The notes beneath the pieces are model-generated. The model was not told where the DNA came from. It saw nothing but the letters and a program-made list of their open reading frames with translations, and did no database searches. From Gammaproteobacteria bacterium MedPE (GTDB taxonomy: Bacteria > Pseudomonadota > Gammaproteobacteria > Enterobacterales > Psychrobiaceae): a stretch of DNA of 46,995 nt. The translations under genes were made by a program, and so were the position numbers. The DNA lies in the NCBI GenBank assembly GCA_001874365.1, contig MPDF01000012.1, positions 1-46,995 of the forward strand, read 5' to 3'. Positions within the stretch are counted from its first letter, which is position 1, and each line of letters starts with the position of its first letter. Below are positions 27,318-35,461 of this stretch, in pieces.

Positions 27318-28382
27318 ATGTTAGATGTACCCGTAAAAACGGCATTAGATTATCCATTTCCTGCAAAACCTTTAGCCTTGTCTCAACAACGGACGACAGA
27401 ACTAAAAGAAAATATTAAGCGAATGTTAGTAGAACAAAATGCTGTACTCGTTGCGCATTACTACACGGATCCAGAAATTCAGGCATTAGCAGAAGAAACA
27501 GGTGGTTGTGTTTCTGATTCATTAGAAATGGCGCGTTTTGGTGCGGAACACCCAGCCAAAAAGTTAATCGTAGCGGGCGTTAAGTTTATGGGTGAAACCT
27601 CGAAGATTCTTAGCCCAGAAAAAACCGTATTAATGCCGACGCTTGAAGCCACGTGTTCACTTGACGTTGGTTGTCCAATTGACGAGTTTAGTGCTTTTTG
27701 TGATCAACATCCTGATCGTACAGTTGTTGTTTATGCCAATACGTCGGCCGCTGTTAAAAAGCGAGCCGATTGGATAGTAACATCAAGTATTGCGTTAGAG
27801 ATTGTTGAGCACCTAGATGATCAAGGCAAGAAGATTATCTGGGGGCCTGATCGCCACCTAGGTGGTTATATTCAACGTGAGACTGGCGCTGACATGTTGT
27901 TATGGCAAGGTGACTGTATTGTGCATGACGAATTTAAAACCAAAGCACTTATCGACATGAAAGCGGTTTATCCTGATGCACAAATTTTAGTTCACCCTGA
28001 ATCGCCGCAAGAGATTGTTGAATTAGCAGATTCTGTTGGCTCAACTAGCCAGTTAATTCAAGCAGCTCAAGCGTCTGATAAAGAAACGTTCATCGTTGCA
28101 ACTGACCGTGGTATTTTTTACAAAATGCAGCAACTTATGCCGACGAAAACTTTTATTGCAGCGCCTACAGCAGGTGAGGGTGCAACCTGTCGCTCTTGTG
28201 CAAATTGCCCATGGATGGCAATGAACGGGCTTGAAGCTATTGAAAATGCTTTAGCTACTGAAAATCCCGTTGAACATGAAATCTTTGTCGATGACTCATT
28301 ACGGGAAGGAGCATTAATCCCATTACGCCGTATGTTAGATTTTGCAGCCGAGCTTAAAATGAAAGTTAAGGGCAACGCGTAA
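27318..28382 (+). CDS. nadA: quinolinate synthase NadA
   Basis: This is a 354-residue [4Fe-4S] enzyme that condenses iminoaspartate with dihydroxyacetone phosphate to quinolinate in NAD synthesis. The three cluster cysteines fall at the same numbers as in the E. coli protein: Cys113 in [10 protein letters not shown], Cys200 in LLWQGDC and Cys297 in [10 protein letters not shown]. Substrate-site motifs [12 protein letters not shown] near residue 44 and [14 protein letters not shown] near 138 are intact. Nothing in the flanking genes belongs to the same pathway. A long hairpin without a T-tract lies 30 bp after the stop codon. Confidence 0.98.
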   Translation: MLDVPVKTALDYPFPAKPLALSQQRTTELKENIKRMLVEQNAVLVAHYYTDPEIQALAEETGGCVSDSLEMARFGAEHPAKKLIVAGVKFMGETSKILSPEKTVLMPTLEATCSLDVGCPIDEFSAFCDQHPDRTVVVYANTSAAVKKRADWIVTSSIALEIVEHLDDQGKKIIWGPDRHLGGYIQRETGADMLLWQGDCIVHDEFKTKALIDMKAVYPDAQILVHPESPQEIVELADSVGSTSQLIQAAQASDKETFIVATDRGIFYKMQQLMPTKTFIAAPTAGEGATCRSCANCPWMAMNGLEAIENALATENPVEHEIFVDDSLREGALIPLRRMLDFAAELKMKVKGNA

Positions 28383-28411
28383 TAAGTTTCAAAAGACGCA
28401 GGTCGATTAGT

Positions 28412-28451
28412 AACCACTTGATTAAACAAGCGTTGCTTTAATTAAGTGGTT
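28412..28451. repeat. 15-bp hairpin downstream of nadA
   Basis: The arms at 28412-28426 and 28437-28451 are complementary over 15 positions (one G-U pair) around a 10-nt loop. No T-tract follows, so it is not a classical intrinsic terminator. It may stabilise the nadA transcript end. Confidence 0.5.
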
Positions 28452-28521
28452 CACATACACTAGCGCCATTGTTAGACAGCCTCTGTGTAACGTAGTGCTT
28501 GAGTAATCAAGTTACAAGAAC

Positions 28522-28632
28522 GGTGAAGTGTCCGAGTGGACGCCAAAGGTTTTAGTGCACGCTCTGCGTGTTGCTTCGGCCTATACCCGAAAGTACTGAG
28601 TGTAATTTTTCAGTTTACTTTGAATCTCTTTA
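28522..28632 (+). pseudogene. decayed tandem copy of tRNA-Ser
   Basis: Positions 28519-28539 repeat, without mismatch, the 21 bases at 28633-28653 that enter and start the intact tRNA-Ser gene. Further matches then appear in order: GCACGC...GCGTGT at the anticodon-stem position with a loop of only 3 nt, TATACC plus CGAAAGTACTGAG against the variable-arm region TATACCGCAAGGTATCGAG, and TTTGAATCTC against the T-arm TTCGAATCCC. The 3' acceptor strand and CCA are missing. This fits a tandem tRNA duplicate that lost function. Confidence 0.55.
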
Positions 28633-28635
28633 AAC

Positions 28636-28723
28636 GGTGAAGTGTCCGAGTGGCCGAAGGAGCACGCCTGGAAAGTGTGTATACCGCAAGGTATCGAGGG
28701 TTCGAATCCCTCCTTCACCGCCA
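28636..28723 (+). tRNA. tRNA-Ser (anticodon GGA)
   Basis: This is an 88-nt class II tRNA. The acceptor stem GGTGAAG (28636-28642) pairs with CTTCACC, followed by discriminator G and an encoded CCA at 28721-28723. The D-arm contains TGTCCGAGTGG. The anticodon loop CTGGAAA gives anticodon GGA, the long variable arm is TATACCGCAAGGTATC, and the T-arm is GGTTCGAATCC. It closely resembles the E. coli serine GGA tRNA as I recall it. Confidence 0.97.
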
Positions 28724-28853
28724 TCTAGTGTTTTACATTCCTCTAACATTTGTTGTTAACGTAGTTAATTTATCTCATTGAAAAAAAACGCAAACTTACG
28801 TTAGAATATAATTCAATATTTCTATATATAGACGCTATCACATAAGGATATTT

Positions 28854-29129
28854 ATGAAAGCAAAAGCAATGGAGTTGCACATTCTAGAAGTGACCGACCA
28901 AGGTCATGTCGTAAGGGATGAAAAAGCGATAGTAAAAGCATCAGATACCATTTCTTGTACTAATCAAGATTGTGATAGAACCCACTCTTTTATTCATGTC
29001 TTTCACAACATGCTAATTCGAAATAATACCACTAGCTTTGTGTGTAATGGTCATGTCCCCAAATCAGTAGTCCGCTGTACAAATACGTTAATGTTCGAGA
29101 AGTTAAAAGAAGATTGTATTAATAAATAA
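28854..29129 (+). CDS. 91-residue cysteine-containing protein, unknown function
   Basis: I do not recognise this protein. It has no signal peptide or membrane helix. Cys35 and Cys40 (CTNQDC), Cys64 and His67 (CNGH), and Cys75 are arranged like a possible zinc-binding site, with His44, His48 and His51 in between. The N-terminal 30 residues look like two beta strands. ATG 28854 follows an AAGGA ribosome-binding site, and a TATAAT at 28807-28812 could be its -10. It sits between tRNA-Ser and the SatD-like operon, a position where acquired genes are common, though no integrase is present. A real gene is likely but not certain. Confidence 0.6.
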   Translation: MKAKAMELHILEVTDQGHVVRDEKAIVKASDTISCTNQDCDRTHSFIHVFHNMLIRNNTTSFVCNGHVPKSVVRCTNTLMFEKLKEDCINK

Positions 29130-29171
29130 GCCTTATTTTAAAGGATTTCGCGTTCTTAAACATGACTAAAA

Positions 29172-29247
29172 GTAACTCATTTGGGATACCTATATAAAAT
29201 GTAACTTAAATAGGTTACATGTGGTAAGTGTAACTTATTTGGGTTAC
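29172..29247. promoter_or_regulatory. three 18-bp palindromic sites at 29-bp spacing
   Basis: The sites are GTAACTCATTTGGGATAC (29172-29189), GTAACTTAAATAGGTTAC (29201-29218) and GTAACTTATTTGGGTTAC (29230-29247). Each is GTAAC-N8-G(A/T)TAC, and they begin exactly 29 bp apart. The last ends 48 bp before the SatD-like ATG. The arrangement looks like tandem operators for a dimeric regulator. A TATAAA at 29193-29198, between sites one and two, could be the repressed -10. Confidence 0.75.
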
Positions 29248-29295
29248 TATCGTTGTCATTGCTCATCCTCATTTACACCGCCAAAAGGTCTTATA

Positions 29296-29946
29296 ATGAC
29301 AAATGTAGTGGATTCATCACTAATAGCTGTGCTAACTGGCGACATTGTTAAATCGCGTCAAATCAGTCAAGAAGGCTATGACGACCTGCTTTATAGCCTA
29401 AATAACGTATTATCTTATGTTAGTGAACAACATCTAGATAATGGCTTTCAACTAATGCGCGGCGATAGTTTCCAATTGGTTATTCATGATGCGGTCAATG
29501 CGTTTAAATATGCGCTGTTAATTCGATTGGCACTCAAAGAACGCGATGATGATTTTGATTGTCGGGTCAGTATCGGTCTTGGTAATAATGATGTTATTAG
29601 ACACCAGATAGGAAACTCGACGGGAGACGCGTTTACTTTATCGGGCATGGGGTTAGATGAATTAAAGAATCGTTGTTTACAAATAACGTCTATCGATAAT
29701 GGTTTTAATCAGCGTGTTGGTTTATTAGTTGATTATGCGGATCATCAACTGAGTCAGATCACCCAAAGGCAGGCAGCAATTGTTCAGTTAAAACTCCGCC
29801 GGCCTGAGCTTATTCAGCAGCAAATAGCCGATTTACTGAGTGCGCAGCGAGTATCTATTTCGCGATCATTGAAAACAGCACGTTTTGATTTACTGGAACA
29901 GAATATCAGTTACATTGAAACTCAAATAAAGGCATTAATACAATGA
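29296..29946 (+). CDS. SatD-like protein with C-terminal helix-turn-helix
   Basis: This is a 216-residue soluble protein. The N-terminal domain resembles the SatD family: LIAVLTGDIVKSRQI near residues 8-22, the RGDSFQL motif, CRVSIGLGNN, and STGDAFTLSG. The C-terminal RRPELIQQQIADLLSAQRVSISRSLKTARFDLL region (29796-29895) is a helix-turn-helix like those at the end of SatD proteins. SatD was named from an acid-tolerance operon of Streptococcus mutans; its biochemical role is not established. ATG 29296, with AAAAGG upstream, is preferred to GTG 29221, which would place the third palindrome inside the gene. It overlaps the downstream DUF3307-like gene by 4 bp (ATGA), so the two are coupled. It may bind the upstream palindromes itself. 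Confidence 0.72.
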   Translation: MTNVVDSSLIAVLTGDIVKSRQISQEGYDDLLYSLNNVLSYVSEQHLDNGFQLMRGDSFQLVIHDAVNAFKYALLIRLALKERDDDFDCRVSIGLGNNDVIRHQIGNSTGDAFTLSGMGLDELKNRCLQITSIDNGFNQRVGLLVDYADHQLSQITQRQAAIVQLKLRRPELIQQQIADLLSAQRVSISRSLKTARFDLLEQNISYIETQIKALIQ

Positions 29947-30674
29947 ATGATTTATGGATGACATTTGCAATATTAGTAATAGTTCAGGTCTTTGTTCAGT
30001 ACTATTGTCAACCTAGAAGTTGGTTAGAGAATCGACAAGAATATGGTCTGATGTCAACAAGTCTGATAAAACACAGTGTTGTTCAAGGCATAGCTGGTTG
30101 TTGTGTATTAGCATGGGTGACGTTAGATGTTTGGTCTTTGGTGTCACTATTTTTCTTGCTCGCATTATCCCATTGGTTAATTGATGCTCTGGTTTATCTC
30201 ATGGGCTTTAGAGTAAGGGTGCTGTTAATCGCGCAAGCATTGCACTGCATTATATTATTGTTATTAACGGTTCATGTTCATGGCATTGAGCTCTTATCGA
30301 TGAGCGAAGGTTTCATAAAAGCGATTGAGGCAAAGCATTTGGCTATTGTCATCGCCTATTTGTTAATCTTAAAGCCAACATCTAGCATGATTAGTGCGGT
30401 GTTAGTGAGGTATTCCCCAATTAATAGAGCAGACAATGACGGCCTTATTGCTGGTGGTGAAATAATTGGTTACTTAGAACGTTTACTTATTTTGACCTTT
30501 GTCATTAAGGGGCAGTTTGCTGTTATTGGGTTTATTTTGGCGGCTAAGTCGATATTTAGGTTTGGCGATCTCAATAATACAACGAATAGAAATCTTACTG
30601 AATATGTACTGCTTGGCTCTTTCTTATCAGTGACAATTACGTCATTTATTGGTCTTGCTGTATCGATTAAATAG
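29943..30674 (+). CDS. DUF3307-like integral membrane protein
   Basis: This is a 243-residue hydrophobic protein with about seven membrane segments (about residues 5-20, 45-62, 65-90, 95-118, 135-150, 175-205 and 222-242). DUF3307 features are recognisable: an N-terminal FAILVIVQVFVQYYCQP, LIKHSVVQG with a histidine, and LSHWLIDALVYLMG. The usual aspartate of the HLLGDF motif is replaced, so it is a divergent member. It starts 4 bp inside the SatD-like gene and is surely co-expressed with it. SatD-like plus DUF3307 pairs occur in other bacteria. The function is unknown; transport or membrane sensing are only guesses. A terminator is not evident. Confidence 0.68.
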   Translation: MNDLWMTFAILVIVQVFVQYYCQPRSWLENRQEYGLMSTSLIKHSVVQGIAGCCVLAWVTLDVWSLVSLFFLLALSHWLIDALVYLMGFRVRVLLIAQALHCIILLLLTVHVHGIELLSMSEGFIKAIEAKHLAIVIAYLLILKPTSSMISAVLVRYSPINRADNDGLIAGGEIIGYLERLLILTFVIKGQFAVIGFILAAKSIFRFGDLNNTTNRNLTEYVLLGSFLSVTITSFIGLAVSIK

Positions 30675-30754
30675 GAAGCATTGGTTGATGCGTAAGGCGT
30701 TGTTTTGGCATAAAAAGACGTGAAAGTGCTATAAATAAACAATTTTCACTACTT

Positions 30755-30784
30755 TTGTCTTATTGCGTAATGACATGATATGAT
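30755..30784 (+). promoter_or_regulatory. predicted promoter of the HD-GYP gene
   Basis: TTGTCT (30755-30760), an 18-bp spacer and TATGAT (30779-30784) lie about 42 bp ahead of ATG 30827. The expected start of transcription near 30791 rules out the upstream TTG codon at 30785 as the translation start. Confidence 0.5.
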
Positions 30785-30826
30785 TTGTGCGAAAAAGTAG
30801 CAGCGATTATGTTTAATGGAGTGACA

Positions 30827-31894
30827 ATGGCGCGCAATGATATAAAAGTCTTAGTAGTTGACGATGTACCAAATAATGTCAAAGTTTTGCTGAACATTTT
30901 GAAAGAAGAAGGTGTGTCGTTGTCGTTTTCATTTAGTGGAAATGACGCTGTTAAAATGACTGAGCACGAGGCGTTTGATCTAATATTACTTGATATTATG
31001 ATGCCTAATATGAGTGGGTTTGAAGCCTGTAAAGCGATTAAGTGCAACGTCAAAAATAAAGACACTCCAATCATATTTATATCAGCACGTACTGACGTCG
31101 AATCCATTTCTAAAGGGTTTGAGTTGGGAGGTGTTGATTACATTGTTAAACCGTTTCATCCTGATGAAATTATCGCCCGCGTTAATACACATTTGGATTT
31201 ATCCCATGCTAAAAAGCAGTTAGCTGCAACCCTTGTTCATGAAAATCAAAAGTCCGGTTTAAAGCAGAAACGATTGCTCGATGAAATTGAGCAATCACAA
31301 CGTGAAATGATTTACGTATTGATGGAAATGATGGAGATGACCTCAGACGAAACGGGTCAGCACATTCGCAGAGTTGCTGATTGTGCTAAGTTACTTGCAC
31401 ATTATTCGTCGCAACTTGATTCTGATGACGAAAGTATTATTTTTCACGCAGCCCCCATGCATGATATCGGTAAGATTGCTATTCCAACTGAGATTTTACA
31501 TAAACCAGCTAAGTTAACGCCTGAAGAGTTTGAGGTGATGAAAACTCACACGACTAAAGCGTTAGATTTTTTTCCTAATACAAAGCGTCGTTTACTGAAT
31601 GCTGCGGCAATTATTGCTGTTCAACATCATGAAAAATGGGATGGAAGCGGTTACCCCAAAGGATTAAAAGGTGAAGAGATTCATGTTTATGGACGGATCG
31701 TCGCACTTGCAGATGTATTTGATGCATTAACGCATAAGCGAAAATATAAGTCAGCATGGAGTGTTGACGATGCGCTAGACTATATAAAGTCTGAACGTGG
31801 TGTGCATTTTGATCCTAAGTTAGTCGATATACTTTTTAGTAATCTTAATGAGTTTTTAGCCATTATTGACAGCACTGAGTTCTATGAGCTTTAG
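30827..31894 (+). CDS. REC-HD-GYP response regulator, predicted c-di-GMP phosphodiesterase
   Basis: This is a 355-residue protein. The receiver domain (about residues 5-120) has Asp56 in LILLDIMMPN and a late KPF lysine motif. A short helical linker leads to an HD-GYP domain with His212-Asp213 in MHDIGKIAIP, HHEKWDGSGYPKGLKG (GYP at 275-277), and ALADVFDALT. HD-GYP domains hydrolyse c-di-GMP; the core metal ligands look intact. ATG 30827 is favoured by GGAG 5 bp upstream and by the promoter. The stop codon lies 11 bp inside the downstream hybrid kinase gene, so kinase and regulator are likely translationally coupled and may be partners. Confidence 0.92.
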   Translation: MARNDIKVLVVDDVPNNVKVLLNILKEEGVSLSFSFSGNDAVKMTEHEAFDLILLDIMMPNMSGFEACKAIKCNVKNKDTPIIFISARTDVESISKGFELGGVDYIVKPFHPDEIIARVNTHLDLSHAKKQLAATLVHENQKSGLKQKRLLDEIEQSQREMIYVLMEMMEMTSDETGQHIRRVADCAKLLAHYSSQLDSDDESIIFHAAPMHDIGKIAIPTEILHKPAKLTPEEFEVMKTHTTKALDFFPNTKRRLLNAAAIIAVQHHEKWDGSGYPKGLKGEEIHVYGRIVALADVFDALTHKRKYKSAWSVDDALDYIKSERGVHFDPKLVDILFSNLNEFLAIIDSTEFYEL

Positions 31895-34800
31895 GCTGAT
31901 ATTATTAATCTTTTTCATGATCAGTACTTACTCACTAGAGGTAAGTGCTGGCAATCGTGTAGTAGCACCGTTTAAAGTATTACTTACACCGCAAGAAAAA
32001 GCATGGATTGCTAAGAACCCAAAACTTATTGTAAGAACATCGAGTAATTGGCCGCCCTTTGAATACAAAGGAATCAATGGTAGTCCTGCTGGGAGTACCA
32101 TTGATATGTTGAGCGTTATCGCTGAACGTACTGGGCTTAATATTGTGCCTCAAATGGGTCACTGGCCTGATAGTCTTCGTGCATTTAAAGATGGAAAGGT
32201 CGACCTTTTGGTCGGTGTCAAATATCTTAATACTCGTGAAGAATTTGGTCTCTATTCCGATAGTTATACGGAAGTTCTGGATTATTTTTTCGCTCATGAA
32301 TCATTAAGAGACGTACCATTTGAGCAGTTAACCCATAAACGCATTGCCGTTCCTAAAGCTTACGCAACTCAGCAATTTATTCGGCATAATTTTCCAACAC
32401 TTGAGATGGTAGAAGTAGACAGTCTCTACGACGCTATCGATAAGGTCATAGAAGGAAAAGCTGAGCTTATCTTCAATAATTATCAAACAGTTTCTTATAT
32501 TTTGCACCAAGAGAGCATCACCGAAATCGTCCCTATAAAATCGATGCGTCACACAGGTAAGAGTCCGATACACCTATTAATTAGAAAAGATGCGCCCATA
32601 TTAAAAAGTATTATTAATAAAGGACTAACTAGCATCACATTGGCTGAAAAAGAGAGATTTACGCAAGCTCATATGGGGCTTGCAACAAGTCTCAGTACTG
32701 ACCGAGTTAGTGATAATAAATTAGTATTAAGCGCACAAGAAAAAGAGTATTTGATTGCAAACCCAACGATAACCTTGACAGGCGATCCCCATTGGCTTCC
32801 CTATGAAGGTATTGATAGTCATGGAAATTACATTGGTATTGTCGCAGATATTTTAGACATTTTTGAAAAACGCCTTGGTATTTCGATCGAAAGAAATATC
32901 GGGGCTACGTGGCAAGATTCAGTCTCATTATTTCAACGCAAAGAAGTTGATCTCATCTCTGAAACATTTGATTCTAATATTACTGATAAATCGTTATATT
33001 CTAACGTGTATTTATCAAGCCCTATCGTGGTTGTCATGCGTGATGATCAGCGTTATGTGAGTGACTTACAGTCAATTTCACATCTTAAAATGGCTTTGAT
33101 CCGTGATTATGGGTATACCAAGCAAATATCAAATACTTTCCCAGAACATCAATTTACCAAAATAAACTCAATTGAAGACGGTCTGACAGCTGTTGCAACT
33201 GGCAGAGTCGATGTGTTGTTTGCCACATTGGCACAAGCAAGTTATCACATTGCCAATATGGGAATAAATAACGTAAGAATTGTCGGAGACACCCCCTTTA
33301 AGACGGAATTGGCATTTGGTGCACACGAAGACAATAAGATTCTTATTTCTATTTTTAATAAGACGCTAAATTCAATTTCTAGTGTTGAAAAACAAGCGAT
33401 TATTAATCGATGGAGTAAAGATAAATTTGTATCCCACGTCGACTATGTGTCGATTGTTGTCATTATATTAGGCGCGCTTTTACTTATCACGATTATTGTT
33501 TGGTGGTATCAACGATTAATTAGTGAAATTAGGGCACGCCAGGAAGCTCAGTCGCATTATAAAGCGTTACTCAATTTATTGCCGACACAAGTTATGATCA
33601 TTGATCAGAATGGACTCATTAAAAGTGTTAATGCTCAAGTATTAAGAGATTATGACGTTAAAGACACAGTGTTTTACGACGCACCATTTACAGATCTTTT
33701 ACATACAAGTCGTTCTTTTGATTATTTTACAAAGCAAATAAAAAGTAGTGGATTCGAGCAAGTCATCACAGAGTTTTGTTGGCAAGACAAAATTAATTCT
33801 ATGATGTTATCAATGCTCGAAATTAGCTATGACAATAAACCTGCGTACCTCGCGCTCGCTGTCGATATTACGGAACGAATAACGATGGAGAAGATGATTA
33901 TTGAAGCCAAAAATACGGCAATAGAAGCAAATAATGCTAAGACATCGTTTCTCGCTAATATGAGCCATGAGATCCGTACTCCGATGAATGCCATCATAGG
34001 GTTTACAGAGTTATTGTTTAATGAAGTACGTGACCCCAAAATGGTCTCTTATATAAAGACAATACGGAGTGCCGGTAACTCTCTGTTATTACTTATTAAT
34101 GATATTTTAGATCTCTCTAAGATTGAATCGGGGAAGTTGCATATTCAACACAGTGCGGTAGACATTTATAATATGATTGAGGATATCGAGCAAGTCTTTG
34201 ATGTTGAGGTGCAGAAGAAATTACTAAGCTTTGAAGTCAAGATCGCGGATGACGTTCCCGCTATTGTTATGTTAGATGAGGCGCGATTACGTCAAGTCTT
34301 ATTTAATCTGATTGGTAATGCGGTGAAATTTACTCATCAAGGTGGAATTTCACTAACAATTAACGCCGTCACAGATGGTATTGATTGTGTGGCACTTACT
34401 TTTTCAATTAAAGATACAGGGATAGGTATAAGTGAAGCATACCAAGAAAGTATATTTAATAGCTTTGTTCAGCCAAAGCATCAAGATGTAGCGCAATACG
34501 GAGGCAGCGGGCTAGGATTAGCTATCAGTAAACGCTTAATCAATTTAATGCACGGAGAGCTAACCCTTGATAGCACGGAAGGATGCGGTTCTGTGTTTTC
34601 GTTTTCATTGCCTAAAATCGATGTCGTAGGGCTATCGGCAAGTAATCATCTTACGTTAAATCGTAACAATGATGTGGTTAACTTTAATGGTTTAACAGTG
34701 CTAATTGCCGATGATGTTGAAGATAATCGCCACTTACTGGAACAATTACTTCCTAATTGGGGGCTTAATGTATTTGCTGTGTCTAATGGATTAGAAGCAG

Positions 34801-35333
34801 TTGAAAGTGTCAAGGAACGTCGTTTCGATCTTGCCTTACTGGACATTCGAATGCCTAAAATGAATGGCTATGACGCAGCGAAAAAGATTAGAGAAATTAA
34901 TCCATCATTACCGATTATCGCGATTACCGCGTCTGTAATGAGTGACGAAGAAGAAATTAATAGGCGTCATCATTTTGATGGTTATTTGCGTAAGCCTGTT
35001 TTGCAAAAGCACGTCATTAATGAATTAAAACGCCATTTGCCTTTCGTCAACCATAAAGAGAAAAACGTTCCATCATTGAATGAAGAGCTTTTATTAACAA
35101 CGGAACTTATGTCATATCTTCAAACTAATTATCTAGCATCATGTGAGAATTTATTGACGAATAATAACATTGATGAATTTTCGACATTTATTGCTAAAGT
35201 TCGTCAAGTTTCAATTGAACACGAGAGTGCGTCTTTGAAGAATTTCACTGCGCAATGGCAGATGGCCGTTGATTGCCTTGATGTATTGGAGATTCAACAA
35301 TTTACACAAAGGTTAATAATGTCTCTTAAGTGA
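31884..35333 (+). CDS. EvgS/BvgS-like hybrid histidine kinase with two periplasmic binding domains
   Basis: This is a 1149-residue sensor. A signal peptide (about residues 1-22) is followed by two tandem periplasmic solute-binding (SBP_bac_3) domains at about 40-260 and 275-510, each starting with LTPQEKAWIAKNP/LSAQEKEYLIANP and a WPPFE/WLPYE segment. A membrane helix spans about 519-541. A PAS-like domain (about 560-675), HisKA with His695 in NMSHEIRTPMNAI, HATPase (about 800-920), and a receiver with Asp987 in LALLDIRMPK follow. The final 80 residues lack a clear HPt histidine signature. ATG 31884 overlaps the upstream gene by 11 bp. Paired venus-flytrap domains sense small periplasmic ligands such as amino acids or nicotinate-like compounds in relatives; the ligand here is unknown. 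Confidence 0.92.
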   Translation: MSFRLILLIFFMISTYSLEVSAGNRVVAPFKVLLTPQEKAWIAKNPKLIVRTSSNWPPFEYKGINGSPAGSTIDMLSVIAERTGLNIVPQMGHWPDSLRAFKDGKVDLLVGVKYLNTREEFGLYSDSYTEVLDYFFAHESLRDVPFEQLTHKRIAVPKAYATQQFIRHNFPTLEMVEVDSLYDAIDKVIEGKAELIFNNYQTVSYILHQESITEIVPIKSMRHTGKSPIHLLIRKDAPILKSIINKGLTSITLAEKERFTQAHMGLATSLSTDRVSDNKLVLSAQEKEYLIANPTITLTGDPHWLPYEGIDSHGNYIGIVADILDIFEKRLGISIERNIGATWQDSVSLFQRKEVDLISETFDSNITDKSLYSNVYLSSPIVVVMRDDQRYVSDLQSISHLKMALIRDYGYTKQISNTFPEHQFTKINSIEDGLTAVATGRVDVLFATLAQASYHIANMGINNVRIVGDTPFKTELAFGAHEDNKILISIFNKTLNSISSVEKQAIINRWSKDKFVSHVDYVSIVVIILGALLLITIIVWWYQRLISEIRARQEAQSHYKALLNLLPTQVMIIDQNGLIKSVNAQVLRDYDVKDTVFYDAPFTDLLHTSRSFDYFTKQIKSSGFEQVITEFCWQDKINSMMLSMLEISYDNKPAYLALAVDITERITMEKMIIEAKNTAIEANNAKTSFLANMSHEIRTPMNAIIGFTELLFNEVRDPKMVSYIKTIRSAGNSLLLLINDILDLSKIESGKLHIQHSAVDIYNMIEDIEQVFDVEVQKKLLSFEVKIADDVPAIVMLDEARLRQVLFNLIGNAVKFTHQGGISLTINAVTDGIDCVALTFSIKDTGIGISEAYQESIFNSFVQPKHQDVAQYGGSGLGLAISKRLINLMHGELTLDSTEGCGSVFSFSLPKIDVVGLSASNHLTLNRNNDVVNFNGLTVLIADDVEDNRHLLEQLLPNWGLNVFAVSNGLEAVESVKERRFDLALLDIRMPKMNGYDAAKKIREINPSLPIIAITASVMSDEEEINRRHHFDGYLRKPVLQKHVINELKRHLPFVNHKEKNVPSLNEELLLTTELMSYLQTNYLASCENLLTNNNIDEFSTFIAKVRQVSIEHESASLKNFTAQWQMAVDCLDVLEIQQFTQRLIMSLK

Positions 35334-35461
35334 TCATTAAGTTTCATTGATTGAGTTCATAATGTTTCAAAATCAATAAATTTGTGATTTAATCTAATCG
35401 TTTAGTGCGTTCAATTGTTTTTTTGTACTACTTTAGTGTTGTATTTGTTCTTAAGAGATTA

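Noticed and set aside
29172-29247. Regular 29-bp periodicity resembling a small CRISPR array
   Set aside because: The repeats are only 18 bp and imperfect, the spacers are 11 bp, and no cas gene is near; tandem operators fit better.
29221-29295. N-terminal extension of the SatD-like gene from GTG 29221
   Set aside because: It would include the third palindrome in the coding sequence and lacks family similarity; ATG 29296 has a good ribosome-binding site.
28383-30700. Genomic island integrated at tRNA-Ser
   Set aside because: No integrase, no direct repeat of the tRNA 3' end and no change in base composition were seen; only a decayed tRNA copy upstream.
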